Source: an uncultured Draconibacterium sp. (GTDB lineage: Bacteria; Bacteroidota; Bacteroidia; Bacteroidales; Prolixibacteraceae). From it: 64,000 nucleotides of DNA. Both the position numbers and the translations under genes were made by a program. Below, piece by piece: positions 7,955 to 17,003 of the stretch (position 1 is its first letter; each line of letters starts with the position of its first letter). The stretch lies in NCBI GenBank assembly GCA_947492175.1, contig CANLMQ010000016.1:62001-126000 (forward strand), written 5' to 3'. The notes below the pieces were generated by a model. It saw only the letters and a program-made list of their open reading frames with translations, ran no database searches and was not told the origin of the DNA.

Positions 7955-10786
7955 ATGAAAAATCTAACTGGTTTTTGTTATCAGGAGAAAGCAATGTCTG
8001 AAAAACACATTCTTCGAAACAGGAAGAAGAGAACCTTCCGGTTCGGCATGTTGTTACTGGTAGCATTGTTGTTGTCTGCACATGGTTTTTCGGGGAATCT
8101 GTCGGTGGAACACCTCCGCTGCGAATACCTGGTAAATCCATTGGGCATACAGAATACTACTCCTCGATTGAGTTGGATTCTTACATCCGAAGAACGGAAC
8201 CAGGTTCAAACGGCTTACCAGATTTTAGTGAGTTCAACGACCGAAAAACTTGCCAATAATAATGCAGACCTTTGGGACTCCGGGAAAATTCTTTCCAATC
8301 AAACCAATCAAATTGTTTACAATGGAAAGCAGTTGCAATCGCGGGATGAATGTTACTGGAAGGTCAGGGTTTGGGATAAAAACGGAGTGGTTTCTGAAAG
8401 CAGTGTAGCTTATTGGTCGGTAGGACTGCTGAACTACAGCGACTGGAAAGCAAAGTGGATTACACACAATGTAGAGCCTTTTACCGGCGATAAATACGAG
8501 GAACTTTATTTGCCTCCGGCCAGGTACCTGCGGAAGTCTTTTAAGCTCGGCAAGCAGATAAAAAGCGCCAAAGTTTATGCTTCGGCATTGGGCCTTTACG
8601 AGTTGAGGTTAAACGGGCAAAAAGTAGGCGATGCCTGTTTTACGCCGGGCTGGACCGATTATAACAAGCGTGTGTATTACAATACCTTCGATGTGACGAA
8701 TATGCTGAAGAAAGGGGAGAATGCCATTGGTGCCATCCTTGCCGATGGCTGGTATTCGGGTTACCTCGGATACGCGCTGTATGTAAAACTGGATAAGGTA
8801 AGAGGTTTTTATGGCGAGTCGCCTTCATTTATCGGACAGCTGGAAATTATTTATACCGATGGAACCAGTGAGATTTTGGCTACCGATCAGAGTTGGAAGG
8901 CCAGTCTGGGTCCGATTCGGGAAGCCGATATTCTGATGGGAGAAACCTACGATGCCCGGCTGGAAAATACCGACTGGGACCACCCCGGGTTCAATGCTGA
9001 AAATTGGGAAAAAGCAGATTTAGGGTTGAAGTTGTCGGGAGCATTGGAGGCATACCCCGGGGTGTTGGTAAAACACATGGAAGAAATTCAGCCAATAGAA
9101 ATGACGGAGCCCGAAAAGGGGACTTACATTTTTAATCTGGGGAAAAATATTGCCGGAATCATACGGCTGAAAGTATCCGGAGAAAAGGGGGAAACAGTCA
9201 CCATTCGTTACGGTGAGATGCTTCATAATGACGGCTCACTGATGACTGAAAACCTGCGAAAAGCAAGGGCTACCGATACCTATATACTAAAAGGTGAAGG
9301 TGTTGATACCTGGGAACCCCGGTTTACCTATCACGGTTTTCAGTATGTGGAAGTTACCGGTTTGTCGCAAAAACCGGATTTGTCCACAATAACCGGGATT
9401 GTTATGAATTCGGACACCAAACCAGCAAGTACCTTCGAGTGCTCTTCTGAAATGAATAATCAACTGTACCAAAATATATTGACCACCCAGTTTGCCAATT
9501 TCTTCGACATTCCGACCGATTGTCCCCAGCGCGACGAACGCCTTGGCTGGACGGGAGATGCGCAGTTGTATTCTGTTTCGGCAGCTTACAATGCCGATGT
9601 TTCTGCATTTTTCACCAAATGGATGCAGGATGTTGACGACGGACAACTCTGGTATGGTGCGTATCCCATTTTTGCACCTCTTCCGTACATCCGGCCTTAC
9701 CATGTGCCGCATTCACCGGCCTGGTCCGATGCCGGTATCATCATTCCGTACAATATGTACAAAATATATGGCGATACGCTTCTACTTCGCCGGATGTACC
9801 CAGGAATGAAGAAATTTATGGATTTCCAGCTTTCAGAAAGTAACGGTTTTCTGAGACCCGGGTCCGGTAATAATTACGGCGATTGGCTGAGTCTGGGCGC
9901 AGAAACCTCGAAAGATTTAATTGCCAGCGCCTATTTTGCGTACGATACAAAAATGATGTTTGAAATAGCTCAATGTCTGAATCATACGGAAGATGCAGCG
10001 TACTATCACGATCTTTTCCAGAATATAAAAGATGGCTTTTCCCGGAAGTATATCCATAACGACGGGAGGATGGTGGAACATACTCAAACCGCTTATGCTT
10101 TGTCGCTGTACATGGGATTGTATCCTGAAAATCTGAAAAAGCAGGGGGCGGCATTCCTTGCCAAAATGATTACTGAAAACGGGAATAAATTTAGCAGCGG
10201 ATTTATTGGTACCAAGCATGTTATGTTGGTTTTGTCCGACTTTGGGTACAATGATTTGGCCTACTCCCTGTTTACGCAAACGGAATATCCCAGCTGGGGA
10301 TACTCGGTAGTAAACGGTAGTACCTCAATTTGGGAACGCTGGAATAGCTATACTAAAGAAACCGGTTTTCTCGGAGGTAAAACCCGGTCAGCGATGAACT
10401 CTTTCAGTCACTATTCATTTGGCGCTGTTGCCGAGTGGATGTTTTCCAAAGCAGCCGGAATAAACACCGACGGCCCCGGGTTTCGGAAAATTATCATTAA
10501 ACCCAGCATCGGCGAAGGGTTACAGTTCATGAATGCCAGCTATAGCAGCATTAACGGGAGAATTGTATCCAACTGGAAAAAAAGGGATGACCGGCTGGAA
10601 TTGCATATGGAAATTCCGGCCAACACCTCCGCGCAGATTTATATTCCATCGGTGGAAAAGACCAAGATACGTGAGGGAAAAACTTTGATTGGCAAGTCGA
10701 ACGATTTTTCGATTGTCGGAATAAACGGGACTTATACGGTTTTACAAGCCGGTTCCGGAGTATATGACTTTATTATTGAAAAGTAG
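7955..10786 (+). CDS. GH78 alpha-L-rhamnosidase
   Basis: Up to 943 residues are encoded. The start may be at 7994 (MSEKH), which puts the membrane/signal segment (FGMLLLVALLLSAHGFSG) nearer the N-terminus. The order is an N-terminal fibronectin-like domain (LRCEYLVNPLGI, PRLSW), a rhamnosidase beta-sandwich (YELRLNGQKVGDACFTPGWT; ADGWYSG), a concanavalin-like domain, the (alpha/alpha)6 catalytic barrel and a C-terminal beta-domain. The signature PTDCPQRDERLGWTGD is intact. Glu528 aligns with the general acid (E636) of SaRha78A, and the Trp and Asp that follow also match. A second conserved glutamate lies in SIWERW. It should hydrolyse terminal alpha-L-rhamnose and is located in the rhamnosidase cluster. 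Confidence 0.92.
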   Translation: MKNLTGFCYQEKAMSEKHILRNRKKRTFRFGMLLLVALLLSAHGFSGNLSVEHLRCEYLVNPLGIQNTTPRLSWILTSEERNQVQTAYQILVSSTTEKLANNNADLWDSGKILSNQTNQIVYNGKQLQSRDECYWKVRVWDKNGVVSESSVAYWSVGLLNYSDWKAKWITHNVEPFTGDKYEELYLPPARYLRKSFKLGKQIKSAKVYASALGLYELRLNGQKVGDACFTPGWTDYNKRVYYNTFDVTNMLKKGENAIGAILADGWYSGYLGYALYVKLDKVRGFYGESPSFIGQLEIIYTDGTSEILATDQSWKASLGPIREADILMGETYDARLENTDWDHPGFNAENWEKADLGLKLSGALEAYPGVLVKHMEEIQPIEMTEPEKGTYIFNLGKNIAGIIRLKVSGEKGETVTIRYGEMLHNDGSLMTENLRKARATDTYILKGEGVDTWEPRFTYHGFQYVEVTGLSQKPDLSTITGIVMNSDTKPASTFECSSEMNNQLYQNILTTQFANFFDIPTDCPQRDERLGWTGDAQLYSVSAAYNADVSAFFTKWMQDVDDGQLWYGAYPIFAPLPYIRPYHVPHSPAWSDAGIIIPYNMYKIYGDTLLLRRMYPGMKKFMDFQLSESNGFLRPGSGNNYGDWLSLGAETSKDLIASAYFAYDTKMMFEIAQCLNHTEDAAYYHDLFQNIKDGFSRKYIHNDGRMVEHTQTAYALSLYMGLYPENLKKQGAAFLAKMITENGNKFSSGFIGTKHVMLVLSDFGYNDLAYSLFTQTEYPSWGYSVVNGSTSIWERWNSYTKETGFLGGKTRSAMNSFSHYSFGAVAEWMFSKAAGINTDGPGFRKIIIKPSIGEGLQFMNASYSSINGRIVSNWKKRDDRLELHMEIPANTSAQIYIPSVEKTKIREGKTLIGKSNDFSIVGINGTYTVLQAGSGVYDFIIEK

Positions 10787-10801
10787 CCTGACTGTATAAA
10801 T

Positions 10802-12991
10802 ATGAAGAAACGCAAAAAACATATCATTTTATTATTGCTGGGTATAGCGTCGGTTGTGTCGGGATATTCCTATTCTCTGAATGATAAAAGTCCCGGTGCA
10901 GAGGAACTCCTTCTTTGTGAATTACTTGAAAAACATCAAGAGCTTCAGGATAATTTGCCCTCTGTTGATACTTTCCCGAAAGAACTGTTTTGGGATTTTA
11001 ATGGGTGGAATGATTATGACGGATGGGTTGTTGCTGACCCGGTTAAACGGGGAGTTACGGGTGGTGCCCTCTGGATTTCTGTTGATGGGGGAAAGTCCGG
11101 GAAAGACATGGATTCATGGGCTTATCAGGTGTGGGGAAGCAATCCAAAGTATGATGTTGTTTCTCCCCAAAAATTAAATGTTACTGCTGAAAAATACAAT
11201 ATAATTCAAATGCGCATCCGTAATCTGTCTCCGGAAACCGATGGTTTAATCTTTTGGAGAACCCGCGACGATTTGGAGTCGGATGCCGGGCAGGCGCATT
11301 TTTCGATGAAACCGGATTGCCCGGAATGGCAGGAGGTGACCTGTTGCCTTCCGGATTCATGGTGCGGAACGATTGACCAGATACGAATCAGACCGGCGCA
11401 AATGTGGATGAGGGGTGATATTTGGATTGATTGGATAAGAATAGGACGTGGTGAACCTGAGGAAAAATTACCTCGCCCCGACCTTTGCAGTGAAAAGGTG
11501 GTACCGGAGATTCACCTGCCCGGTATTTCGCAGGAAGATTTCCGGCAGGCCTTTGTGGTGCTGGATGAATGTTTGGTTACCGACGTTCCGCTGAAAGGCT
11601 TCCATTTTCCTTTTCTGGCGCCGGGAGGAAAATATGGCCAGTCGTGGTGGCAGCTAGATGCAAGCCTGAATATTGTGGGGGCAAAGTGGGTGAATCAGAA
11701 GCTTGTTGAAAACATGATGAGGGGATTTGCCGGAGTTCAGGCGCAGAATCCCGACGGACGGATTGACCTGTGGGGGGGAAGCCCGATGCGTGGAATGCCG
11801 GGAAATGTGAGCAGTCTTCCCCGTTTTTTTGAAGCTGCCTTTGATGTGGCAACCCGTACCCGGGATCAATCCTTGCAACACCTGGTTCTGGAGGTTATGA
11901 AGAAATACCTCACCTATTGGTTTTCCCCCGTTAAAAGGGATTCCGAAAGTGGATTGATTACCGCGGTGTTTGAGGAAAGTTTCAGCGATAAATCGTTTGG
12001 TGACCGGAATGCCAGGCCGGGAACACTGGCCCCTGTCGATTTGAATGTGGCCGTTGCCGTGGGATGTTATAATACTTCGAGGTTGGCCCGTTATCTGGGC
12101 AACACAGAAGGCGCGAAAATGTACTCCCTTTTGTTTGAGCAACTTTCTGCTGCGATTAATACGCATTTATGGAATGAAGAAAAAATGGGATTTTACAATT
12201 ACGATGTCCGGGAAAATAAACAAATGGACAGACTTATTTGCACCACGTTTGATCCCATGCGATTGGGCATTGCTCCGGAAGAACGAATCGAAAAAATGAT
12301 CCCGACGCTGCTGAATCCCGACATTTTTAACTGGGGAATCCGTCCGCTTACAAGCATTGCCAAAACAGATCCTGACTTTGTGGAGGCTACCGGCACTTAC
12401 GACGGAACAGCGTGGTTTGGCGATGTATGGACACTGCGCAACATGTTCATTATTGCCGGATTGGAAGATGCCGGGAAACATGATTTGGCTGCCGAATTAA
12501 ACTGGGCAACCATCAAAATGTTCAACAACAATTACAGTGAATACGTTACCCCGGGCACCGGTTCCAGCGAAGGGGTAAAACGTTACGGCTGGACTGCTTC
12601 CCAATATGTGCAGGGAATTATTGAACACCTTTTTGGAATTCAATACAATCATTTTGAGAACCGGCTGTATATTTTTCCTCACATTCCGGAAGAACTGCAG
12701 GGACATGTTATTTCCATCCGTCGTCTCCGGATTCCGGGCAGTAACGACCTTCGGCTAAGCCTGAAGGTAGATTGTACATCCTCAGAAAAAATGGAGATGA
12801 AGATCGAATTGGACGGTGACCTTCCTGATGGGCGTATTTCTGTGATCTTACCTGAATCTACAAATAAAATATTGACGAAAATGAATGGTCGGACAACCAG
12901 ATTGCCTGCATTCCAGCAGAAAAAAGATAAACAGAATTGTAAGGTTCTGGATGTTCCCATTCAACGATCAGTGATGCTGACTTTTGAATAG
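10802..12991 (+). CDS. exported GH63/GH37-like (MGH1-type) glycoside hydrolase with N-terminal beta-sandwich
   Basis: The 729-residue protein has a signal peptide (about 1-25). Residues about 65-220 form a beta-rich region (WDFNGWNDYDGWV; WIDWIRIGRG) that may be a carbohydrate-binding or galactose-binding-like domain. From about residue 270 there is a helical toroid with blocks WWQLDASLNIVGAKWV, WGGSPMRGMPGN, LAPVDLNVAVAVG, and finally GTAWFGDVWTLRNMFII and GWTASQYVQGIIEHLFG. These resemble trehalase, GH63 and mannosylglycerate-hydrolase-like enzymes of clan GH-G. The substrate is unknown. It starts 15 bases after the GH78 gene and shares its direction. Confidence 0.65.
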   Translation: MKKRKKHIILLLLGIASVVSGYSYSLNDKSPGAEELLLCELLEKHQELQDNLPSVDTFPKELFWDFNGWNDYDGWVVADPVKRGVTGGALWISVDGGKSGKDMDSWAYQVWGSNPKYDVVSPQKLNVTAEKYNIIQMRIRNLSPETDGLIFWRTRDDLESDAGQAHFSMKPDCPEWQEVTCCLPDSWCGTIDQIRIRPAQMWMRGDIWIDWIRIGRGEPEEKLPRPDLCSEKVVPEIHLPGISQEDFRQAFVVLDECLVTDVPLKGFHFPFLAPGGKYGQSWWQLDASLNIVGAKWVNQKLVENMMRGFAGVQAQNPDGRIDLWGGSPMRGMPGNVSSLPRFFEAAFDVATRTRDQSLQHLVLEVMKKYLTYWFSPVKRDSESGLITAVFEESFSDKSFGDRNARPGTLAPVDLNVAVAVGCYNTSRLARYLGNTEGAKMYSLLFEQLSAAINTHLWNEEKMGFYNYDVRENKQMDRLICTTFDPMRLGIAPEERIEKMIPTLLNPDIFNWGIRPLTSIAKTDPDFVEATGTYDGTAWFGDVWTLRNMFIIAGLEDAGKHDLAAELNWATIKMFNNNYSEYVTPGTGSSEGVKRYGWTASQYVQGIIEHLFGIQYNHFENRLYIFPHIPEELQGHVISIRRLRIPGSNDLRLSLKVDCTSSEKMEMKIELDGDLPDGRISVILPESTNKILTKMNGRTTRLPAFQQKKDKQNCKVLDVPIQRSVMLTFE

Positions 12992-13080
12992 AAGTAGTCA
13001 ACGAGTAATAAATATGAAAAAGTAAAATAATGAAACGTTGAAAACAGCGACAACCAACTAATAATTATAAACCTATAAAA

Positions 13081-14388
13081 ATGAAAAAAATTAAATGGAT
13101 CATTCTTCTGTTACTTACTCCTTGCATTTTGTATGCAACTACTTCCGATTACAATGTCCTTGATTTCGGGGCAGTGGGCGACGGCAAGATCGATAATACG
13201 GAAGCATTTCAAAAAGCACTGAACAAAGCGGCTGAAAAGGGAGGAATCGTTCATGTCCCGTCCGGAAAGTTTCGCTTCAACGGCGTTTTAACAATTCCTC
13301 CGGCGGTTGTTTTGCAAGGATCCAACGTGGGGCCGGTTAGTGTTTTTTACGATAAGAATACCGTATTGATGGCCTATGCCGGTCGTGGAAATGAAAACTC
13401 CGCTCCGTTTGTTACAATGGAGTCTGCTTCTACAATCAAAGGCCTTGGCATTGCCTATCCGGAACAGTTTCCCGAGAACATTGTTCCTTATCCTTACTGC
13501 ATTCATATTGCCGGAAACAGGTGCAATGTGATGGAAATCACCATTGCGAATGCCTACAATGGGATTGACTGCGGTTCGGTATATCAGGAAGCACATAATT
13601 TGCGCGACATCAATATGTGTGCACTCCGCAGGGGAATTTATGTTGACCGTACAACGGATGTCGGGCGAATCGAAAATGTTCATATTCACAGTGTAAGCTG
13701 GTGGGATATCAATTACCCGGAAAGGATGGGAAGCCAGATCGAGCTCATCAATAAGTTCACGCAGGAGCATCTGGAAGGCTTTATTATTGGCCGCTGCGAC
13801 TGGGAATACATGGTAAACTGTTTTGTGATTTGGGCAAAAGTGGGCTTTCGTTTTATCGAAACCAAGGGTGATCCCCGCGGGAACGATCCGCAGTCCAATA
13901 TCCTGATTACGCAAAGTGGTTCCGATGTCGGTCCTTTGGCCGTGCTGGTTGAAAAAACACAATACCACTGCGGAATCGCATTTTCCAACTGCCAGTTTAT
14001 GGATGGAATACTGATTGAAGAAGAGAACCAGGGGCCGGTAAAACTTGTGAATTGCGGCTTTTGGGGATGGGCTGAAACGCTGGGCGGAACGCACATCGTG
14101 AACAAAGGAAAAGGAACGGTTTACCTGACGGCCTGTAATTTCAATGCCAAAAATTGGGTGGAATGCCACTGGAAACCGGAAATCCCTTTCATCAAAATGA
14201 CAAACGGAACTCTTCAAATGATGAATTGTCGCTTTCAGGACAACGGGAACACTCCTGATGCGCACATCGTTCTGGAAGAAGATGTTCGTGCTGCTGTAGT
14301 CATGGGGAATAGTGTTGAAGGAGGAAACCTGCGTGTTGACAACCAATCGAAAGGGGAAGTTCAGATTTTTGGCAATGTAGGTGAATAG
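13081..14388 (+). CDS. right-handed beta-helix protein of the pectate-lyase / GH28-like superfamily
   Basis: This 435-residue protein has a cleavable signal peptide (about 1-19, ILYAT). The mature N-terminus has the superfamily signature YNVLDFGAVGDGKIDNTEAF and a GGIVHVPSGKF strand. These are typical of Pectate_lyase_3 proteins, which include polygalacturonases, rhamnogalacturonases and lyases. Repeated short strands follow through the whole length, as in a beta-helix. Catalytic residues cannot be assigned safely, so it may be a hydrolase, lyase or epimerase. The setting among rhamnosidases fits a rhamnogalacturonan-type substrate. The 89-base gap upstream contains no other gene. Confidence 0.7.
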   Translation: MKKIKWIILLLLTPCILYATTSDYNVLDFGAVGDGKIDNTEAFQKALNKAAEKGGIVHVPSGKFRFNGVLTIPPAVVLQGSNVGPVSVFYDKNTVLMAYAGRGNENSAPFVTMESASTIKGLGIAYPEQFPENIVPYPYCIHIAGNRCNVMEITIANAYNGIDCGSVYQEAHNLRDINMCALRRGIYVDRTTDVGRIENVHIHSVSWWDINYPERMGSQIELINKFTQEHLEGFIIGRCDWEYMVNCFVIWAKVGFRFIETKGDPRGNDPQSNILITQSGSDVGPLAVLVEKTQYHCGIAFSNCQFMDGILIEEENQGPVKLVNCGFWGWAETLGGTHIVNKGKGTVYLTACNFNAKNWVECHWKPEIPFIKMTNGTLQMMNCRFQDNGNTPDAHIVLEEDVRAAVVMGNSVEGGNLRVDNQSKGEVQIFGNVGE

Positions 14389-14422
14389 AATCAGAATATA
14401 AACCAATTTGAAAATACGAACC

Positions 14423-16990
14423 ATGAACAGACTTAAACTTCTAAAAACAAATATGCTACTGCTTGTTTTTGTTTGCCTTTCGTTGAGCTCCGCTGCACAA
14501 AGTACAAAGCTGAAAACCGGTGAATGGTTGCGCGAATGGTATCTGGCAGGACCTTTCCCTCTGGTTGAGAGTACGAATGAAAACAAACATCTGCCTGACT
14601 TTGACCTTGATTTTCTGAAGAAAATTGGGGGAGAAGCCAATCTGCTTGTCAGGGAGGGAGCGCCGGTTAAATTTAAAGGTACTACCGTTCGGTGGAAAAA
14701 GCACGAAAGCCCCGAGCCGGTTGTCGATCTCGACAGGGAGATTACTCGTTCTTCGTATGTAACCGCTTACGCTTATACCGAAGTTGAATCTGACGACGAA
14801 GGTATTTACATTTTTTCGTTGGGAACCGACGATGGAGGACGGCTGTGGGTAAACGGGCAACAGGTGTGGGACTGTACAAAAGCCCGCGCTGTAGCATCCG
14901 ACGATGATTTAATTCCTGTTCGCATCCGCAAAGGGAAAAACACGATTTTGTTGAAAGTCGAAGAGCGTACTTCTGCCTGGGCATTCACGGCCCGGTTTCT
15001 ACCCTTCAATTTGTCCGATTTTGTAAACGGGCAGCAACTGTTCGATGTTTCCGTTAAAAAAGATGGCAGCGCTTTGTTGAATTCGTCTGTTCAGAAGCCG
15101 GTTCTCGATTTGTTGTTCAAAACCATTGATGTAAAGGTGACCACCGATAAGGGGAAAGAGGAGGTTTGGCAAGGGAACTGGGACTTCGGAAAAGATCTGG
15201 TTTTGCCAATCAGCAAGCGGTACCAGGAGAATAAACTCACGATCTCAGCTACTTTTTCAAACGGTAGCCCCTGGCAAAAAGAAATTTCATTTTATTCAGG
15301 AATGCCTTCTCTCTATACACTTTTTAAAGACAGGGCAACGCCTTATCGCATCATTGTGGCTGCCGATGCTTCGGAAAGTGAACAATGGGCGGCTCAGGAA
15401 CTTCAGCATTGGCTGGCCAAGATAAGCAAAGCAACTCTTCCGATAAAGACCGACGATGAGGAAATAACCGGACACGAGATCATTGTGGGGTACAACAAAC
15501 ATTCGCTGGCGCTTCTGGGGGGCAATGCCGAAATACCTGCCGAAACGGATGACAGTTATTTGTATCAGAACATAAACCAGAATATTCTTTTGCTCGGTGG
15601 GAAACAACGGGGCGCTATGTACGCCGTTTTTTCCTTTCTCGAAAACGAGTTGGGGTGCAGGTGGTACACATCCAGGGTAAGTGTTATTCCTGAATGGAAC
15701 AGTTATACTTTCAAGTATCTGAATCATGCTGAATCACCTTCGATAAGGGTCAGAAACGATTTTTACCACGAAGCTTTTGAGCCCGTTTGGGCGGCCCGCA
15801 ACAAAGTGAACGGGGCGATGAATTTCAGGGAGCAACATGGTGGGGTTGAAGGGTACTGGGGAGTGCATACATTTTATCAGTTCATGCCCCCTTCGGAGTT
15901 CTTCGGAGCTCACCCAGAGTACTACAGCCTGATTGATGGAAAGCGGACGCATGAACGGGCCCAGCTTTGTTTGACTAACCCCGATGTCTTGGATATTATT
16001 ACCGAACGACTAAAAAAGGTGATGCGAGAAAACCCGGGATACCTGATTTATTCGGTTTCTCAAAACGATTGGTATTCTCCTTGTCAATGCGAAAAATGCC
16101 AGGCCATTGTAAAAGACGAAAAAAGTGAATCGGGGCTGATGATCTGGTTTGTTAATCAGGTGGCCGAACGAATTAAAGATGAATTTCCCGACAAATATGT
16201 TGGTACGCTTGCTTACCAGTACACCCGCAAACCTCCGCAAAATATTAAGCCGCGCGAGAATGTGGTGGTGCGTTTATGCAGCATCGAATGTTGTTTTGCG
16301 CACGACTTTAAAAGTTGTCCGAAGAACAAGGATTTTCTGGAAGACCTGCAGGGGTGGGCAGCCATCGCGCCTCATATGTACATCTGGGATTATGTGGTCA
16401 GTTTTACCGAATATGTATTGCCTTTTCCCAATTTCAATGTCCTTCAGTCGAACATTAAAACTTTTCAGGAAAACAAAGCCATTGGCATCATGGAGCAGGC
16501 GGCATACCAGAGCCGGGGCGGCGAGTTTGCCGAGTTGCGTGCCTACCTGATTTCCAAATTACTCTGGAATGCAGAAATAGATGTGAACAGGGTGATTGAC
16601 GATTTTATGTCAGGATATTATGGGCGCAGTGGTCAATACGTCCGTTTGTATTTCAATCTGTTGCATGAGCTAATTACTCCAGAAACTCATTTTGGCTGTT
16701 ACCTGAGACACGACAACAACCTGTTTACAGATGAATTTATTGTAGAAGCTGAAAGAATATTTGATGTGGCGGAGAGTGTCGCCGATAACGATGAAATTTT
16801 GCAACGGGTGGAAGTCGCACGTTTACCTGTGATGTTTCTGAAATGTGCAAAAAAACCGGTTGAAGCAAGAATTGACGGGACGTATGAACGCTTTTGCCGA
16901 ATCGTGGAACGCGAAGGATTTACTTTTTTGTCGGAACGAGGAGAATCTTACAAGAAACAATTTCATGATAATGTACAAAATGCCGAATAA
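14423..16990 (+). CDS. DUF4838 domain protein, GH67/alpha-glucuronidase-related exported enzyme
   Basis: The ATG at 14423 is preferred over an in-frame TTG at 14408 because it leads directly into a clean signal peptide (LLVFVCLSLSSAAQS). The protein has 855 residues. An N-terminal beta-region with a GDDGG-type motif (GTDDGGRLWVNGQQVW) looks like a PA14 or galactose-binding-like domain. In the middle, YRIIVAADASESEQWAAQEL and LGGKQRGAMYAVFSFLENELGCRWY match the GH67 N-terminal-like domain. The part from about residue 430 (HTFYQFMPP, SQNDWYSPCQCEKC, GTLAYQYT) matches DUF4838. Catalysis by DUF4838 proteins is not firmly established. A uronic-acid or hexosamine-directed hydrolase is plausible from fold relationship. 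Confidence 0.75.
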   Translation: MNRLKLLKTNMLLLVFVCLSLSSAAQSTKLKTGEWLREWYLAGPFPLVESTNENKHLPDFDLDFLKKIGGEANLLVREGAPVKFKGTTVRWKKHESPEPVVDLDREITRSSYVTAYAYTEVESDDEGIYIFSLGTDDGGRLWVNGQQVWDCTKARAVASDDDLIPVRIRKGKNTILLKVEERTSAWAFTARFLPFNLSDFVNGQQLFDVSVKKDGSALLNSSVQKPVLDLLFKTIDVKVTTDKGKEEVWQGNWDFGKDLVLPISKRYQENKLTISATFSNGSPWQKEISFYSGMPSLYTLFKDRATPYRIIVAADASESEQWAAQELQHWLAKISKATLPIKTDDEEITGHEIIVGYNKHSLALLGGNAEIPAETDDSYLYQNINQNILLLGGKQRGAMYAVFSFLENELGCRWYTSRVSVIPEWNSYTFKYLNHAESPSIRVRNDFYHEAFEPVWAARNKVNGAMNFREQHGGVEGYWGVHTFYQFMPPSEFFGAHPEYYSLIDGKRTHERAQLCLTNPDVLDIITERLKKVMRENPGYLIYSVSQNDWYSPCQCEKCQAIVKDEKSESGLMIWFVNQVAERIKDEFPDKYVGTLAYQYTRKPPQNIKPRENVVVRLCSIECCFAHDFKSCPKNKDFLEDLQGWAAIAPHMYIWDYVVSFTEYVLPFPNFNVLQSNIKTFQENKAIGIMEQAAYQSRGGEFAELRAYLISKLLWNAEIDVNRVIDDFMSGYYGRSGQYVRLYFNLLHELITPETHFGCYLRHDNNLFTDEFIVEAERIFDVAESVADNDEILQRVEVARLPVMFLKCAKKPVEARIDGTYERFCRIVEREGFTFLSERGESYKKQFHDNVQNAE

Positions 16991-17003
16991 AACAGGGGAG
17001 GTT

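Noticed and set aside
13288..14640. 450-codon open frame on the minus strand
   Set aside because: It lies wholly opposite the beta-helix protein and the start of the DUF4838 gene, has no family resemblance and has a low-complexity, basic composition typical of an antisense shadow.
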